Below, one piece after another: positions 1 through 7,840 of a DNA stretch of 40,327 bases. The position numbers and the translations under genes were made by a program. The stretch's first letter is position 1. Each line of letters starts with the position of its first letter. The DNA comes from Antarcticimicrobium sp. GTDB taxonomy: Bacteria > Pseudomonadota > Alphaproteobacteria > Rhodobacterales > Rhodobacteraceae. Below the pieces are notes generated by a model. It made no database searches. It was not told the DNA's origin and was given only the letters and a program-made list of their open reading frames with translations. The stretch covers positions 1 through 40,327 of the forward strand of contig NZ_JARGPK010000068.1 in the NCBI RefSeq assembly GCF_029212575.1. The letters run 5' to 3'.

Positions 1-1449
1 GAAATGACCGGGGCCAAAGCGTTTCTCGCCGCCTTTCACCTCGTCGATCAGCCCCATCATGGTCGGATAGGTCGACAGCATCACGCGGGCGCCGGAATGG
101 TCATTGCGCGCCGGATCGTGGCGCTGCAGCAGGTTGGCCGAGGGCGTCGCGGGCAGATGCGTCTTGAAGGCGCCATGGGCCTGTTTCACCAGCGCGACAC
201 GATCGGCGAGGAACAGCACCCGTTTGACATAGTTGGCCCGCATCAACTGGTCGATCAGGGCGATCACCGTGCGGGTCTTGCCGCTGCCCGTGGCCATCAC
301 CAGCAGGGCCTTGCGCTGGCGGTCCTTTTCAAAGCTCTCGCCGACCCGCCGGATCGCGCGCTGCTGATAGAACCGGCCGGCGATGCTGTCGTCCACCGCG
401 ACATCGGCCAGCGGCTTGCGGTTTCCCCGGCGCTGGTGCAACAGCTCCAGTTCGTCGCGCTTCAGGAAGCCCGACACTTGCCGGGGAGGATAGCGCTGAT
501 CGTCCCAGATCCAATGCTCGTAGCCATTGGTGGCAAAGATCACCGGGCGCTGGCCGTACATCCGTTCCAGGCAATCGGCATAGAGCTTGGCCTGTTGCTG
601 GCCGGTGCGGGGCTCCTTCTTGCTGCGCTTCGCCTCGACCAGCCCGAGGGGTTTGCCGTCCGCCCCCCAAAGCACGTAATCGACGAACCCTTCGCCGCTT
701 TGGTTGGGCATGCCCTGCACCGGAAATTCACGGTCGCGGGGTTGGTCCAGCGGCCAGCCGGCCTCGTGCAGCAGCAGGTCGATAAAGGCGTCGCGGGTCG
801 TGGCCTCGTCATAGTCATGCGGATCGGGAACGGATTGGTTGGCGCGCCGCGCCTCGGCCACCTCGGCGCGCAACTGGGCCAGTTCCGCCTCCAGGGCGAT
901 GCGGCCCGCTTCGGAGGATTGGCGCGCTTCCTCGGCCTGTTCCGCGCGTTTGGTGGCGGCCTTGACTTCGCCCTCGATCTTCTGGATCTGGGCGACGGTG
1001 CTGGCGCTGATGGTCAGGGATTTTTCCAGCTTGCCGATGTCGAACCGCAGCGCCGGGTCGGGCTTGGCGCCGGTGGCATAGGTGCGGGCGATCCAATAGC
1101 AGACATGAAACAGCTCGCGCACCGTGGCGGCTGCATCCTGCGGCGACAGGGGTTTGCCGCTGTCATGGGCGGCGCGGTTGCCCTGATCCTTGATATAGCG
1201 GGCCTTGGTGACGATGGCCGGGCCGGCCAGCGCCTCAAGACTGGGTTCGGCGATCAGCGCGGCCAGCGTGCGCTCATAGGGATGGCGCAGGGCCGGATCG
1301 CGGCGATACAGCGATTTCAGCGCGGTTTCCAACGTCAGCCGCGCCCAGAAACAGGCGCCGCGCGGGTCCGACAGGGCCAGCTTTTCGGCCTTTTCGGCGT
1401 GTTGTTTCAGGTCGGGGAAGTCGGGGCTGAGAAAGGCAAACTGGGTCAT
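1..1449 (-). CDS. hsdR: Type I restriction endonuclease subunit R (HsdR), 3' end cut by window edge
   Basis: This is the motor and nuclease subunit of a type I restriction enzyme, which translocates DNA and cleaves unmodified DNA together with HsdM and HsdS. The visible 483 codons read from an ATG at 1449 off the left edge without a stop. Residues about 10-120 resemble a DUF4145 helical domain (RLTLETALKSLY, AAHDSGKPLS). A charged coiled coil follows. A PD-(D/E)XK nuclease core of HSDR_N type lies near residues 255-275 (LVEAKRSKKEP). A Walker A motif (MATGSGKTRT) lies near residue 390. The DEAH box and the rest of the helicase are outside the window. The gene starts 70 bases after hsdS on the same strand, so it is probably co-transcribed with hsdM and hsdS. 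The family assignment is firm. Whether the gene is intact cannot be judged here. Confidence 0.93.
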   Translation of the reverse strand, partial: MTQFAFLSPDFPDLKQHAEKAEKLALSDPRGACFWARLTLETALKSLYRRDPALRHPYERTLAALIAEPSLEALAGPAIVTKARYIKDQGNRAAHDSGKPLSPQDAAATVRELFHVCYWIARTYATGAKPDPALRFDIGKLEKSLTISASTVAQIQKIEGEVKAATKRAEQAEEARQSSEAGRIALEAELAQLRAEVAEARRANQSVPDPHDYDEATTRDAFIDLLLHEAGWPLDQPRDREFPVQGMPNQSGEGFVDYVLWGADGKPLGLVEAKRSKKEPRTGQQQAKLYADCLERMYGQRPVIFATNGYEHWIWDDQRYPPRQVSGFLKRDELELLHQRRGNRKPLADVAVDDSIAGRFYQQRAIRRVGESFEKDRQRKALLVMATGSGKTRTVIALIDQLMRANYVKRVLFLADRVALVKQAHGAFKTHLPATPSANLLQRHDPARNDHSGARVMLSTYPTMMGLIDEVKGGEKRFGPGHF

Positions 1450-1519
1450 CGGCAAAGTCCTGAGCTTGCAGGAGGTTAGACCGGTGATAACGACTTCTCA
1501 ATCATTGAGTGTGGTGCGG

Positions 1520-2647
1520 TCAAAGTTCCCCGCGGAAGGCGCGGTGTTGGAGGGCGGCGAAGAGGGCGTGGGAGCTCGAACATTGCTGGCGTGTATTTCC
1601 CGCCAGTTTTTCGATCTCTTGCAAGCGTTCGGTGAAGCTCTCCTGAATCTGAATAGGTGGAGCGTAGACTGGGTACTCCCTAAGTAGGTCCAAGTTCACA
1701 CCGGATTGACCGGCCGTCCGCTCAGAGTTGGCCACCACGTAGCCGTGTAGCTTTGGCTCCTGAAGGAGATAGTAGACAAAGTCTTTTGTGATTTCGCCAA
1801 TCGGCTCAGCTTTCATCAAAGCCACGTTGTACGTTCCGGCGAGACCTCGGAAGATCTGAAAGACCGGCGGACCATATCGGCCAATGATAACGTCATCTTC
1901 GGTGAACGGGCGTTTCGCCAAACCCTCTGGCACATAGGTTTTGTATACATCGGTCCTGAAGTCGCGCGTCTGGATGAACCTCACTCTGCCCGGGCCATCT
2001 TCGTAGAGGAAGTGCTTTTTCGCGGGTTGGGAGCCGCCAATGATCTTCACGATATCAAGTAGCTTCTTGCGAGGAAAGTCTTTGGGGTTGTCAGCAGGAT
2101 CCCCAAACATCTCATGAAAGATCGCCTGTCCGAGGGTGTTGAGCTTGTCGAGGGCGCGGGTGCGGAGGCGGCGGAGCGCGTCCGCCTGATCCAATATCCC
2201 CGCAATCCGCTTCTGCTCCTCCAGCGGCGGGAGGGGGATTTCGACCTTCGACAGGCGCTCCCAGGGCACAGAACGGCGGCGATGAACTGAGCCATCGCCC
2301 AGCGTCCCATACAGCTCAACCATCGGGTCAGCCTTCAATATCCGAATTAGGTAATTTTTATCGACTCGGTCTTCTTGAGCTTCAAAAACGCGATACATTG
2401 GGCTGATAAGCCCTTCTTCATCGGCAAGTGCAATTGACCCTTCGTCAAGATGAATTGGGGAGAACGCGAAGTTCCCCTTTTCCACGCGCTTGTATTTTGA
2501 GAGATCTTTCGAGTGAACCACTTTCTTGAAGTAATCAGCGCTTCGCACGAAACCCTCATGCTTAGTGATTGACAACACGGGACCGTTAGCTTCACCCCGA
2601 TTATTCGAAATCGGTTTAGCGATTTCACCCAAGGGAACCATGCTCAT
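1520..2647 (-). CDS. hsdS: Type I restriction-modification specificity subunit S (HsdS)
   Basis: This is the DNA-recognition subunit, which sets the bipartite target for both methylation and restriction. The protein has 375 residues. Target-recognition domain 1 spans about 1-135, a central conserved helix about 142-182 (PLEEQKRIAGILDQADALRR, then QAIFHEMFGDP), target-recognition domain 2 about 193-340, and a C-terminal helix runs to the end. The phrase PLPPLEEQKRIA is the usual signature after a recognition domain. The ATG at 2647 overlaps the hsdM stop (ATGA), implying translational coupling. A second ATG at 2641 is possible. The long open frame upstream of 2647 is the antisense-like extension inside hsdM and is not part of the gene. 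The gene is visibly more AT-rich than the flanking chromosome, as is common for transferred specificity genes. The recognition sequence cannot be predicted by eye. Confidence 0.92.
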   Translation of the reverse strand: MSMVPLGEIAKPISNNRGEANGPVLSITKHEGFVRSADYFKKVVHSKDLSKYKRVEKGNFAFSPIHLDEGSIALADEEGLISPMYRVFEAQEDRVDKNYLIRILKADPMVELYGTLGDGSVHRRRSVPWERLSKVEIPLPPLEEQKRIAGILDQADALRRLRTRALDKLNTLGQAIFHEMFGDPADNPKDFPRKKLLDIVKIIGGSQPAKKHFLYEDGPGRVRFIQTRDFRTDVYKTYVPEGLAKRPFTEDDVIIGRYGPPVFQIFRGLAGTYNVALMKAEPIGEITKDFVYYLLQEPKLHGYVVANSERTAGQSGVNLDLLREYPVYAPPIQIQESFTERLQEIEKLAGNTRQQCSSSHALFAALQHRAFRGEL

Positions 2648-4182
2648 ACCAACATCCCCTCCAACCGATTCAGCCCTTCGGCAATCTCTGCCTCCAGCGC
2701 GCGCAGCTCTGCGATGATCTCGGCGGGGGATTGGTGGGTGACCTCTTCGTGCTCGATCTCCTTGTAGCGGTTGAGGCTCAAATCCCATGATCCAGTGGCG
2801 ATGATCTCGCTTGCGGGCACTATGAAGCTTTGCGCGGTGCGGGGGCGCTCGGATTCCCCCTCCAACGCCTGCCAGCGGGCCAGGATATCGGGCAGGTTGT
2901 TCTTGGCGTGTTCGTCCTCACTCAGCGCCTCCTCCGGCACCGGGCCAAGCTTGGCCTCCTCCAGAAGCGGCGTGCGCTTGTCATCAAGGCTCATCCCGTC
3001 GGCGGTCATGTCGTAGAACCAGACATCACTGGTGCCGCCCACGCCGGTCTTGGTGAACACCACGATGGCGCAGGACACACCGGCATAGGGGCGGAATACC
3101 CCCGAGGGCAGCTTGATGATCGCGTCAAGCTTGTGATCCTCGACCAGCATCTTGCGGATGTCCTTGTGCGCCTTTGATGAGCCGAAGAGCACCCCGTCGG
3201 GCACCACCACCGCCGCCCGCCCGCCGGTGCGCAGCAGCCGCAGGAACAGCGCCATGAACAGCAGTTCGGTTTTCTTGGTCTTGACGATCTTGAGCAGATC
3301 CTTGGACGTGGTGTCGTAATCCAGTGACCCGGCAAAGGGCGGGTTGGCAAGGATCAGGGAATAGCGCCCCTCATCCGTTCCGTGTTCCTCGGCGAGGCTG
3401 TCGCGGTAAGAGATGTCGGGGTTTTCCACCCCGTGCAGCGTCATGTTCATCGCGCCGATCCGCAGCATGGTGGCGTCGAAATCGAACCCGTGGAACATGG
3501 CATTGTGAAAGTGGTCGCGCTGTTCAGGGTTGCGCAGCATTTTGGGGTGATGGTCGCGCAGGTATTCCCCCGCCGCGACAAGAAAGCCGCAGGTGCCGAC
3601 GGCAGGGTCACAGATTACGTCCTGCGGCGTGGGGGCCATAAGGTTGACCATCAGCTTGATGATATGGCGCGGCGTGCGGAACTGGCCGTTCTGCCCGGCG
3701 CTGGCGATCTTGCCCAGCATGTATTCAAACACGTCACCTTTGGTGTCGCGGTCGTCCATCGGGATGTCGTCGAGCATTTGCACGACCTTGGACAATAGGT
3801 TGGGGTTGGAGAACCCCAGCCGCGCGTCTTTCATATGGGTGCCATAGGACGAGCCTTCCTCGCCCATCTGGCGCAGGAATGGAAAGACGTGCTCATCGAC
3901 GATGCGCATCATTTCGCGCGCCTCGAAGTTCTTGAACCGCGACCAGCGCAGGTTGTCATAGGGCTCGCCCTTGTCATCCGCGCCCTCGGGGAAGATGCGA
4001 CGTTCCATCGGCTGGCCCAGCATCTCGGCCTTGCTTTCCTCCCGCGTGTGGATCTCGTCCAGGCGCTTGATGAACAGCAGGTAGGTGAGATGTTCGATCA
4101 CCGACAGCGGGTTGGCAACGCCACCGGACCAGAAGGCGTTCCAGATCTGGTCGATTTGCGTGCGGATGGGGCCTGTGAGCAT
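2644..4182 (-). CDS. hsdM: Type I restriction-modification DNA adenine methyltransferase (HsdM)
   Basis: This subunit transfers a methyl group from S-adenosylmethionine to N6 of adenine in the site chosen by HsdS. The protein has 512 residues. The N-terminal HsdM_N helical domain (about 5-145) is followed by FRTPRHI (168-174), the SAM-binding motif DPAVGTCGF (192-200), and the catalytic motif NPPF (280-283) typical of gamma-class N6-adenine methylases. An in-frame codon lies farther upstream at 4248. The ATG at 4182 is preferred because AAGG lies about 10 bases before it and MLTGPIRTQI matches the expected family N terminus. It is the first gene of the hsdM-hsdS-hsdR operon on the minus strand. 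All motifs expected of an active methylase are present. Confidence 0.95.
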   Translation of the reverse strand: MLTGPIRTQIDQIWNAFWSGGVANPLSVIEHLTYLLFIKRLDEIHTREESKAEMLGQPMERRIFPEGADDKGEPYDNLRWSRFKNFEAREMMRIVDEHVFPFLRQMGEEGSSYGTHMKDARLGFSNPNLLSKVVQMLDDIPMDDRDTKGDVFEYMLGKIASAGQNGQFRTPRHIIKLMVNLMAPTPQDVICDPAVGTCGFLVAAGEYLRDHHPKMLRNPEQRDHFHNAMFHGFDFDATMLRIGAMNMTLHGVENPDISYRDSLAEEHGTDEGRYSLILANPPFAGSLDYDTTSKDLLKIVKTKKTELLFMALFLRLLRTGGRAAVVVPDGVLFGSSKAHKDIRKMLVEDHKLDAIIKLPSGVFRPYAGVSCAIVVFTKTGVGGTSDVWFYDMTADGMSLDDKRTPLLEEAKLGPVPEEALSEDEHAKNNLPDILARWQALEGESERPRTAQSFIVPASEIIATGSWDLSLNRYKEIEHEEVTHQSPAEIIAELRALEAEIAEGLNRLEGMLV

Positions 4183-4721
4183 GTTGGTCTGCCTTCGTGT
4201 TTTTCGGCCCGAAGATATGAGGCTGAGCAAAGCGTGGCAATCGGTCATTGCCTGGAGGACATCCTCGGGAAGCTCCCGACCTTCCAGCCGGGAACGGCAT
4301 CCGCCGAAAGCAACATGACATCAGTGCCGAAGCGGCCGGTTCTCGATATCAGCCCCCCATCGAAGCAGGCGGGATGCAGTGCGGAGATTCACGTGCTCGC
4401 TGCTGGTGGAGGCTTAACCAAGAACCTCTGCGATTGCCTCGATCACATTCTCAGAATGTCCCCGTTGCCGGCACGCTTGATTCCGTCGAGACCGTGATCG
4501 TGCCGCGCGCCCGTGACCTTGGCGGCTTCGAGGTGCTCCGCGCCCGGCGCGCTTTCCCAAGACGATGAGCCCCACTACTAGAATCCAACCTGCAGACTCC
4601 CGTGATGAACGAGGGACCAGCGGGGGTAGGTCAATGGCCATTCACCCTTTCACTGTATGTTCATGTTATGTCCGGGTGTGGGAATCTGGACAAGTAGTTG
4701 AAACGAAAGGAAGGCGGAGCA
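4183..4721. other. Island-end region without an intact gene
   Basis: This 539-base stretch lies between the hsdM start and the tRNA-Leu fragment. No open frame in it looks like a complete gene. It should contain the promoter of the hsd operon, but no convincing -35/-10 pair is seen. It also holds a pirin-like remnant (4479-4568). The part near 4640-4720 is less GC-rich than the chromosome. No integrase gene or integrase fragment was recognised. Confidence 0.6.
4479..4568 (+). pseudogene. Pirin-family N-terminal remnant
   Basis: The frame reads DSVETVIVPRARDLGGFEV and then degenerates to LRARRAFPRR and a stop. The first part closely matches the N terminus of bacterial pirin-like cupin proteins, which typically read (V/A)xTVIVPRxRDLGGFEVRRALP. 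Everything downstream, including the metal-binding cupin motifs, is missing. The upstream codons do not give a clear start. It is best read as a scrap of a disrupted or transferred gene near the island junction. The identification rests on recalled family sequence and about 19 residues, so it is tentative. Confidence 0.45.
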
Positions 4722-4777
4722 ATTCAAAATCCCCCGGTAGCAATACTGTGTGGGTTCGAGTCCCACCTTGGGCACCA
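4722..4777 (+). other. 3' fragment of tRNA-Leu (CAA), probable attachment site of an integrated element
   Basis: The sequence begins in the anticodon loop (TTCAAAA, anticodon CAA). It continues through the 3' side of the anticodon stem (TCCCC), a class II variable arm (CGGTA/GCAA/TACTG, 4735-4748), a perfect T stem GTGGG/CCCAC around loop TTCGAGT (4750-4766), the acceptor 3' strand CTTGGGC, a discriminator A and an encoded CCA (4775-4777). The 5' half of a tRNA is absent: the bases before it do not pair with TCCCC and no GCCCAAG acceptor strand is nearby. A 3' tRNA piece beginning in the anticodon loop is the usual product of integrase-mediated insertion into a tRNA gene. Its orientation predicts that the element lies to the left and that the intact tRNA-Leu is beyond the left edge. 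Confidence 0.8.
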
Positions 4778-4812
4778 TGCTTTTCGACCGATGGCTTTAA
4801 TGCGCCGCCGGA

Positions 4813-7266
4813 TCAGGCTGCGGCGCCTTCGGCGGGCGCGTTCGGGGGCATGGGCAGGGTAAAGGTGAAGGTGCTTCCGACGCCGACCTCGCTTGTTACC
4901 GTCAATTCGCCGCCTTGCTGCTCCACAAGTTGTTTCGAGATCGACAGGCCGAGGCCGGTTCCGCCCTTTTCCCGCGTGCCGGATGGATCGACCTGGTCGA
5001 ATTTTTCAAAGATGGTTCCCAGTTTTTCCTTCGGTATCCCGCATCCGCTGTCTTCGATATGAAACACCATCTGGTCGCCCAACTGTTCCGTGCGAATCGT
5101 GACATGGCCCTTTTCGGTGAACTTCAGCGCATTTCCGACGAGGTTGATCAGGATCTGCCGCAGACGCATCTCGTCGGCCAGAACCAACCCGCCGCCTGTC
5201 TCGATGTCCAACTCCAGGGATTTCTTTCGGGCGGTCTCGGTCAATTGATCGGCCACGAAATCGATTGCCGGTTCCAGTTCGACAATACCCGGTTCGATAT
5301 TCAGCTTTCCGGCCTCGATCTTGGCGAGGTCGAGAAGGTCGTTGATCAGGTTCAGAAGGTGTTTCCCGGCCAGCTCCATCTTCCCGGCGAATTTGGCAAT
5401 CTCCTGCTTGACGAGGTCAATGTGATGGACCGCGCTCTCCGGGGTCAGGTTCCCGGTTCGGATCATGTTCTCCAGGGCCTTGACGGAGGGTAGGAGCCCG
5501 GGCTGCGCCATCAGGGCATTGTACCCCAGAACGACGGTAAGCGGTGTGCGCAACTCGTGGGTCATCACATTCAGGAACTCGGTCTTGGCGGCATTGGCCG
5601 CCTCGGCCTCGCGCAGGGCGTTGTAGACATCCGAAACGTCGGACCCGACACCGCGATAGCCGGCAAAGGCACCGTTTGCGTCGAATACCGGAACACCGCT
5701 GGTACGGATCCACTTGTCGTCTGCCGTCGCGCCGATTGCCCGATAGATGAAGTCCCGGAACGGCTCATGCGCGCGTTCCTTCTCATCCAGCCAATCCCAG
5801 TCGGCGGTTTCAAACACCTCGGGAAAACCTTCGTAAGCCTCGCGGCGTGTATTGCCGAGCAGAAAGGCGACGTCGTTGCTCAGGTAGCTGTCGGAGAGGA
5901 AGGTGAAACGCAGATCCTTGTCCATCTCCCAGAACCAGTCCTTGCTGAGTTGGGCCACGTCCGAGAACCGCTGTTCGGCGAGGTCGCGCTGCGCCAGCGC
6001 CTTGCGGAGATTGGCATTTGATGCCTCCAACTCGGCCTGGTGTCGTTTCAGTTGCGTGATGTCCACCCGGACCCCGACCCGGCCCCCATCGGGCGTCTGA
6101 CGCTCGAAAATACGCAGCCACCTGCCGTCGTTCAGTTGCTGCTCGATGGTCGAGTTGGCCTCTCCGTGTGCCGCCAAGCGTTCGGCCAGCCACTCCTCCT
6201 CCCGCCCGACGGCTCTGGCGTACTGTCCCTTGTCCAGCCCAACCCGCAGGATGTCTTCAAAGCGCGCGCCGGGAACCATGGCCTCGGCGCTTGCGCTGTA
6301 GATTTCCCTGTATTTCTCATTGCAGACGACCAGCCGGTCCTCGTTATCATAGAGCACGAACCCGTCGGGCAGCGTTTCGATGGCCATGTTGAGCTGTTGG
6401 CGGGCCTTGTTTCGCTCGTCGCGATGTTGGCGCAGGACACGCAACGCTGCGAGCGCGATCAAGGCAGCCAGGGCAATGCCCAGATCGGGCAACCAGGCGA
6501 TTCGATAGCCGTTCGCCCAGCCCAGGTCCGGGACCACGCCCAGTTTCATCGTATTGCCCGGCGCCGAGACAAACGCGACGACGGGATCATTGCCGAAAAC
6601 CCCCGGGCTGCCGACCGTGCCGGCTCCGGTCCATGCGGCCGTCAGCCCAACCTGCAGGCTGTGATCGTCGCCATCGGCCGCCTCTTGCTGCTGCAAGGCC
6701 CCCTGAAGGACCGCGTTTACATCGACGACGACCGACACGATCCTTGTGACCTCGGATGGCTCGGCACCGGGTCCGAATGCCGCCACCGGCGTCCGCACCA
6801 CGAGCCCGGTTTTTCCCTGCAATAGTTGAACCGGTCCCTGTACCGTGACCTGGCCGGTTTGTTGGGCACGCTCCAGGACAGGCCATTGGTTCTCGTTGTT
6901 GCGGAGATCGAATCCGATCAGGTGCCGGTTCTCTTCGAACGGGTGAACAAGGGTGATTACCCCGTGTTGGACAAGGGCGAGATTGAGAATGGAGGTATTC
7001 TGCACGATAAAGCGCTCGGCAAGACCGGTAAACCGGTCCTGACCGATGTCGCCGCTCAACTCGATGGCCGTGGTCAGGCCGCGTGCCCTCAGAACGAAAT
7101 CGAAAAGCTCATGTTCGATCCGCTCCCTCAGGTGTTCGGCGAACAACCTAGCGTCTTGCCTTTCGGCGGCGGCGAACCGATTGTACCGGCCGGTTTCGAG
7201 CAAGATCAGGAAAACACCGATTACCGCGGCGACAGCCAGACCGGAGAAGAAGTTCGCCCTGTTCAT
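4813..7266 (-). CDS. Membrane-bound sensor histidine kinase with periplasmic CHASE-like and two PAS domains
   Basis: This is an 817-residue sensor kinase. An N-terminal membrane helix (about 6-25) leads to a periplasmic region (about 30-255) resembling a CHASE domain (FVLRARGLTTAIELSG, later LIGFDLRNN). A second helix follows (about 258-282). Then come a PAS_7-type domain (about 290-405, LPDGFVLYDNEDRLVVCN), a second PAS domain (about 430-555), a HisKA domain with the phosphoacceptor in THELRTPL near residue 569, and a HATPase domain with the N, G1 and G2 boxes (LVGNALKF, DSGCGIP, GGTGLGLSI). No receiver domain or response regulator is encoded next to it, so its partner is unknown. The next gene upstream on the same strand is another kinase, 574 bases away. 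A TTAA-N7-TTAA palindrome lies about 145 bases before its ATG. The ligand cannot be inferred. Confidence 0.92.
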   Translation of the reverse strand: MNRANFFSGLAVAAVIGVFLILLETGRYNRFAAAERQDARLFAEHLRERIEHELFDFVLRARGLTTAIELSGDIGQDRFTGLAERFIVQNTSILNLALVQHGVITLVHPFEENRHLIGFDLRNNENQWPVLERAQQTGQVTVQGPVQLLQGKTGLVVRTPVAAFGPGAEPSEVTRIVSVVVDVNAVLQGALQQQEAADGDDHSLQVGLTAAWTGAGTVGSPGVFGNDPVVAFVSAPGNTMKLGVVPDLGWANGYRIAWLPDLGIALAALIALAALRVLRQHRDERNKARQQLNMAIETLPDGFVLYDNEDRLVVCNEKYREIYSASAEAMVPGARFEDILRVGLDKGQYARAVGREEEWLAERLAAHGEANSTIEQQLNDGRWLRIFERQTPDGGRVGVRVDITQLKRHQAELEASNANLRKALAQRDLAEQRFSDVAQLSKDWFWEMDKDLRFTFLSDSYLSNDVAFLLGNTRREAYEGFPEVFETADWDWLDEKERAHEPFRDFIYRAIGATADDKWIRTSGVPVFDANGAFAGYRGVGSDVSDVYNALREAEAANAAKTEFLNVMTHELRTPLTVVLGYNALMAQPGLLPSVKALENMIRTGNLTPESAVHHIDLVKQEIAKFAGKMELAGKHLLNLINDLLDLAKIEAGKLNIEPGIVELEPAIDFVADQLTETARKKSLELDIETGGGLVLADEMRLRQILINLVGNALKFTEKGHVTIRTEQLGDQMVFHIEDSGCGIPKEKLGTIFEKFDQVDPSGTREKGGTGLGLSISKQLVEQQGGELTVTSEVGVGSTFTFTLPMPPNAPAEGAAA

Positions 7267-7840
7267 GTTGTGCTATGTACCCATACGATTTTTTACTGCC
7301 GCTCTTTGGTACAGTTCCGCTGGCGAGTCATTCGTTGACAATTCTTTATGCACAACTCCGGCCCACATGAGCGGAAACCTGCCGACCTCCAGGGGTGTTG
7401 AGTGATTAGTTTAAGGAAACCTTAAAGAAATTGACCTTTTCGGCGAGGAGTCGAGATTCCGGGAGACTTTTCCTGATGGCTCAGGGTGGCCTCGGCGCTC
7501 AATAATGCATGATTTCGGCATGTATTCTGGAGGATGAACGCTGATTCGGCCCAGGCGCAGGTGTGAGCGACGATGTGCTGTTGTTTCGGAAAATCGAAAG
7601 AAAGGGGTGATGGAATTCTGTTTGGATTCAAGAGGGCTACGGTGCAGCTGCGAAGCTCCAGCCGGGTAAAGCTGCCCTTAGCCAGAGGCCGGTTGATCAA
7701 AGATAGAGTGGGCCTTTCGCCGGGTGCGCGGCCCGATACGGTCCGGCGCCGGCACAATGCCTGACCTTTCGTCGTCCTGAAGCAAGACGCCTGGACGTTG
7801 TATCCTGTGCGCGGGAGCAGACCGAAACAGGGAAGGCGCG
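7267..7840. other. Intergenic region between the two kinase genes
   Basis: This 574-base region has no convincing gene. It contains the upstream region of the 817-residue kinase and the palindrome at 7410-7426. It also holds a TTGACA hexamer on the plus strand at 7335-7340, without a matching -10 element and without a plus-strand gene downstream. A 19-codon plus-strand frame from 7610 follows AAAGGGG at very short spacing, but its sequence resembles nothing known to me. Confidence 0.55.
7410..7426. promoter_or_regulatory. Perfect palindrome matching the CtrA box TTAA-N7-TTAA
   Basis: The arms TTTAAGG (7410-7416) and CCTTAAA (7420-7426) are perfect inverted repeats around AAA. They contain TTAA-GGAAACC-TTAA, which equals the full CtrA consensus spacing known from Caulobacter and used in Rhodobacterales. 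The site lies about 145 bases upstream of the 817-residue kinase gene on the minus strand. Binding is an inference. Confidence 0.55.

Noticed and set aside
4-1479. A 491-codon plus-strand frame over hsdR
   Set aside because: The minus strand carries clear HsdR motifs over the same bases. The plus frame has no recognisable domain.
7335-7340. TTGACA as a plus-strand promoter
   Set aside because: No -10 element at 16-18 bases and no plus-strand gene downstream.
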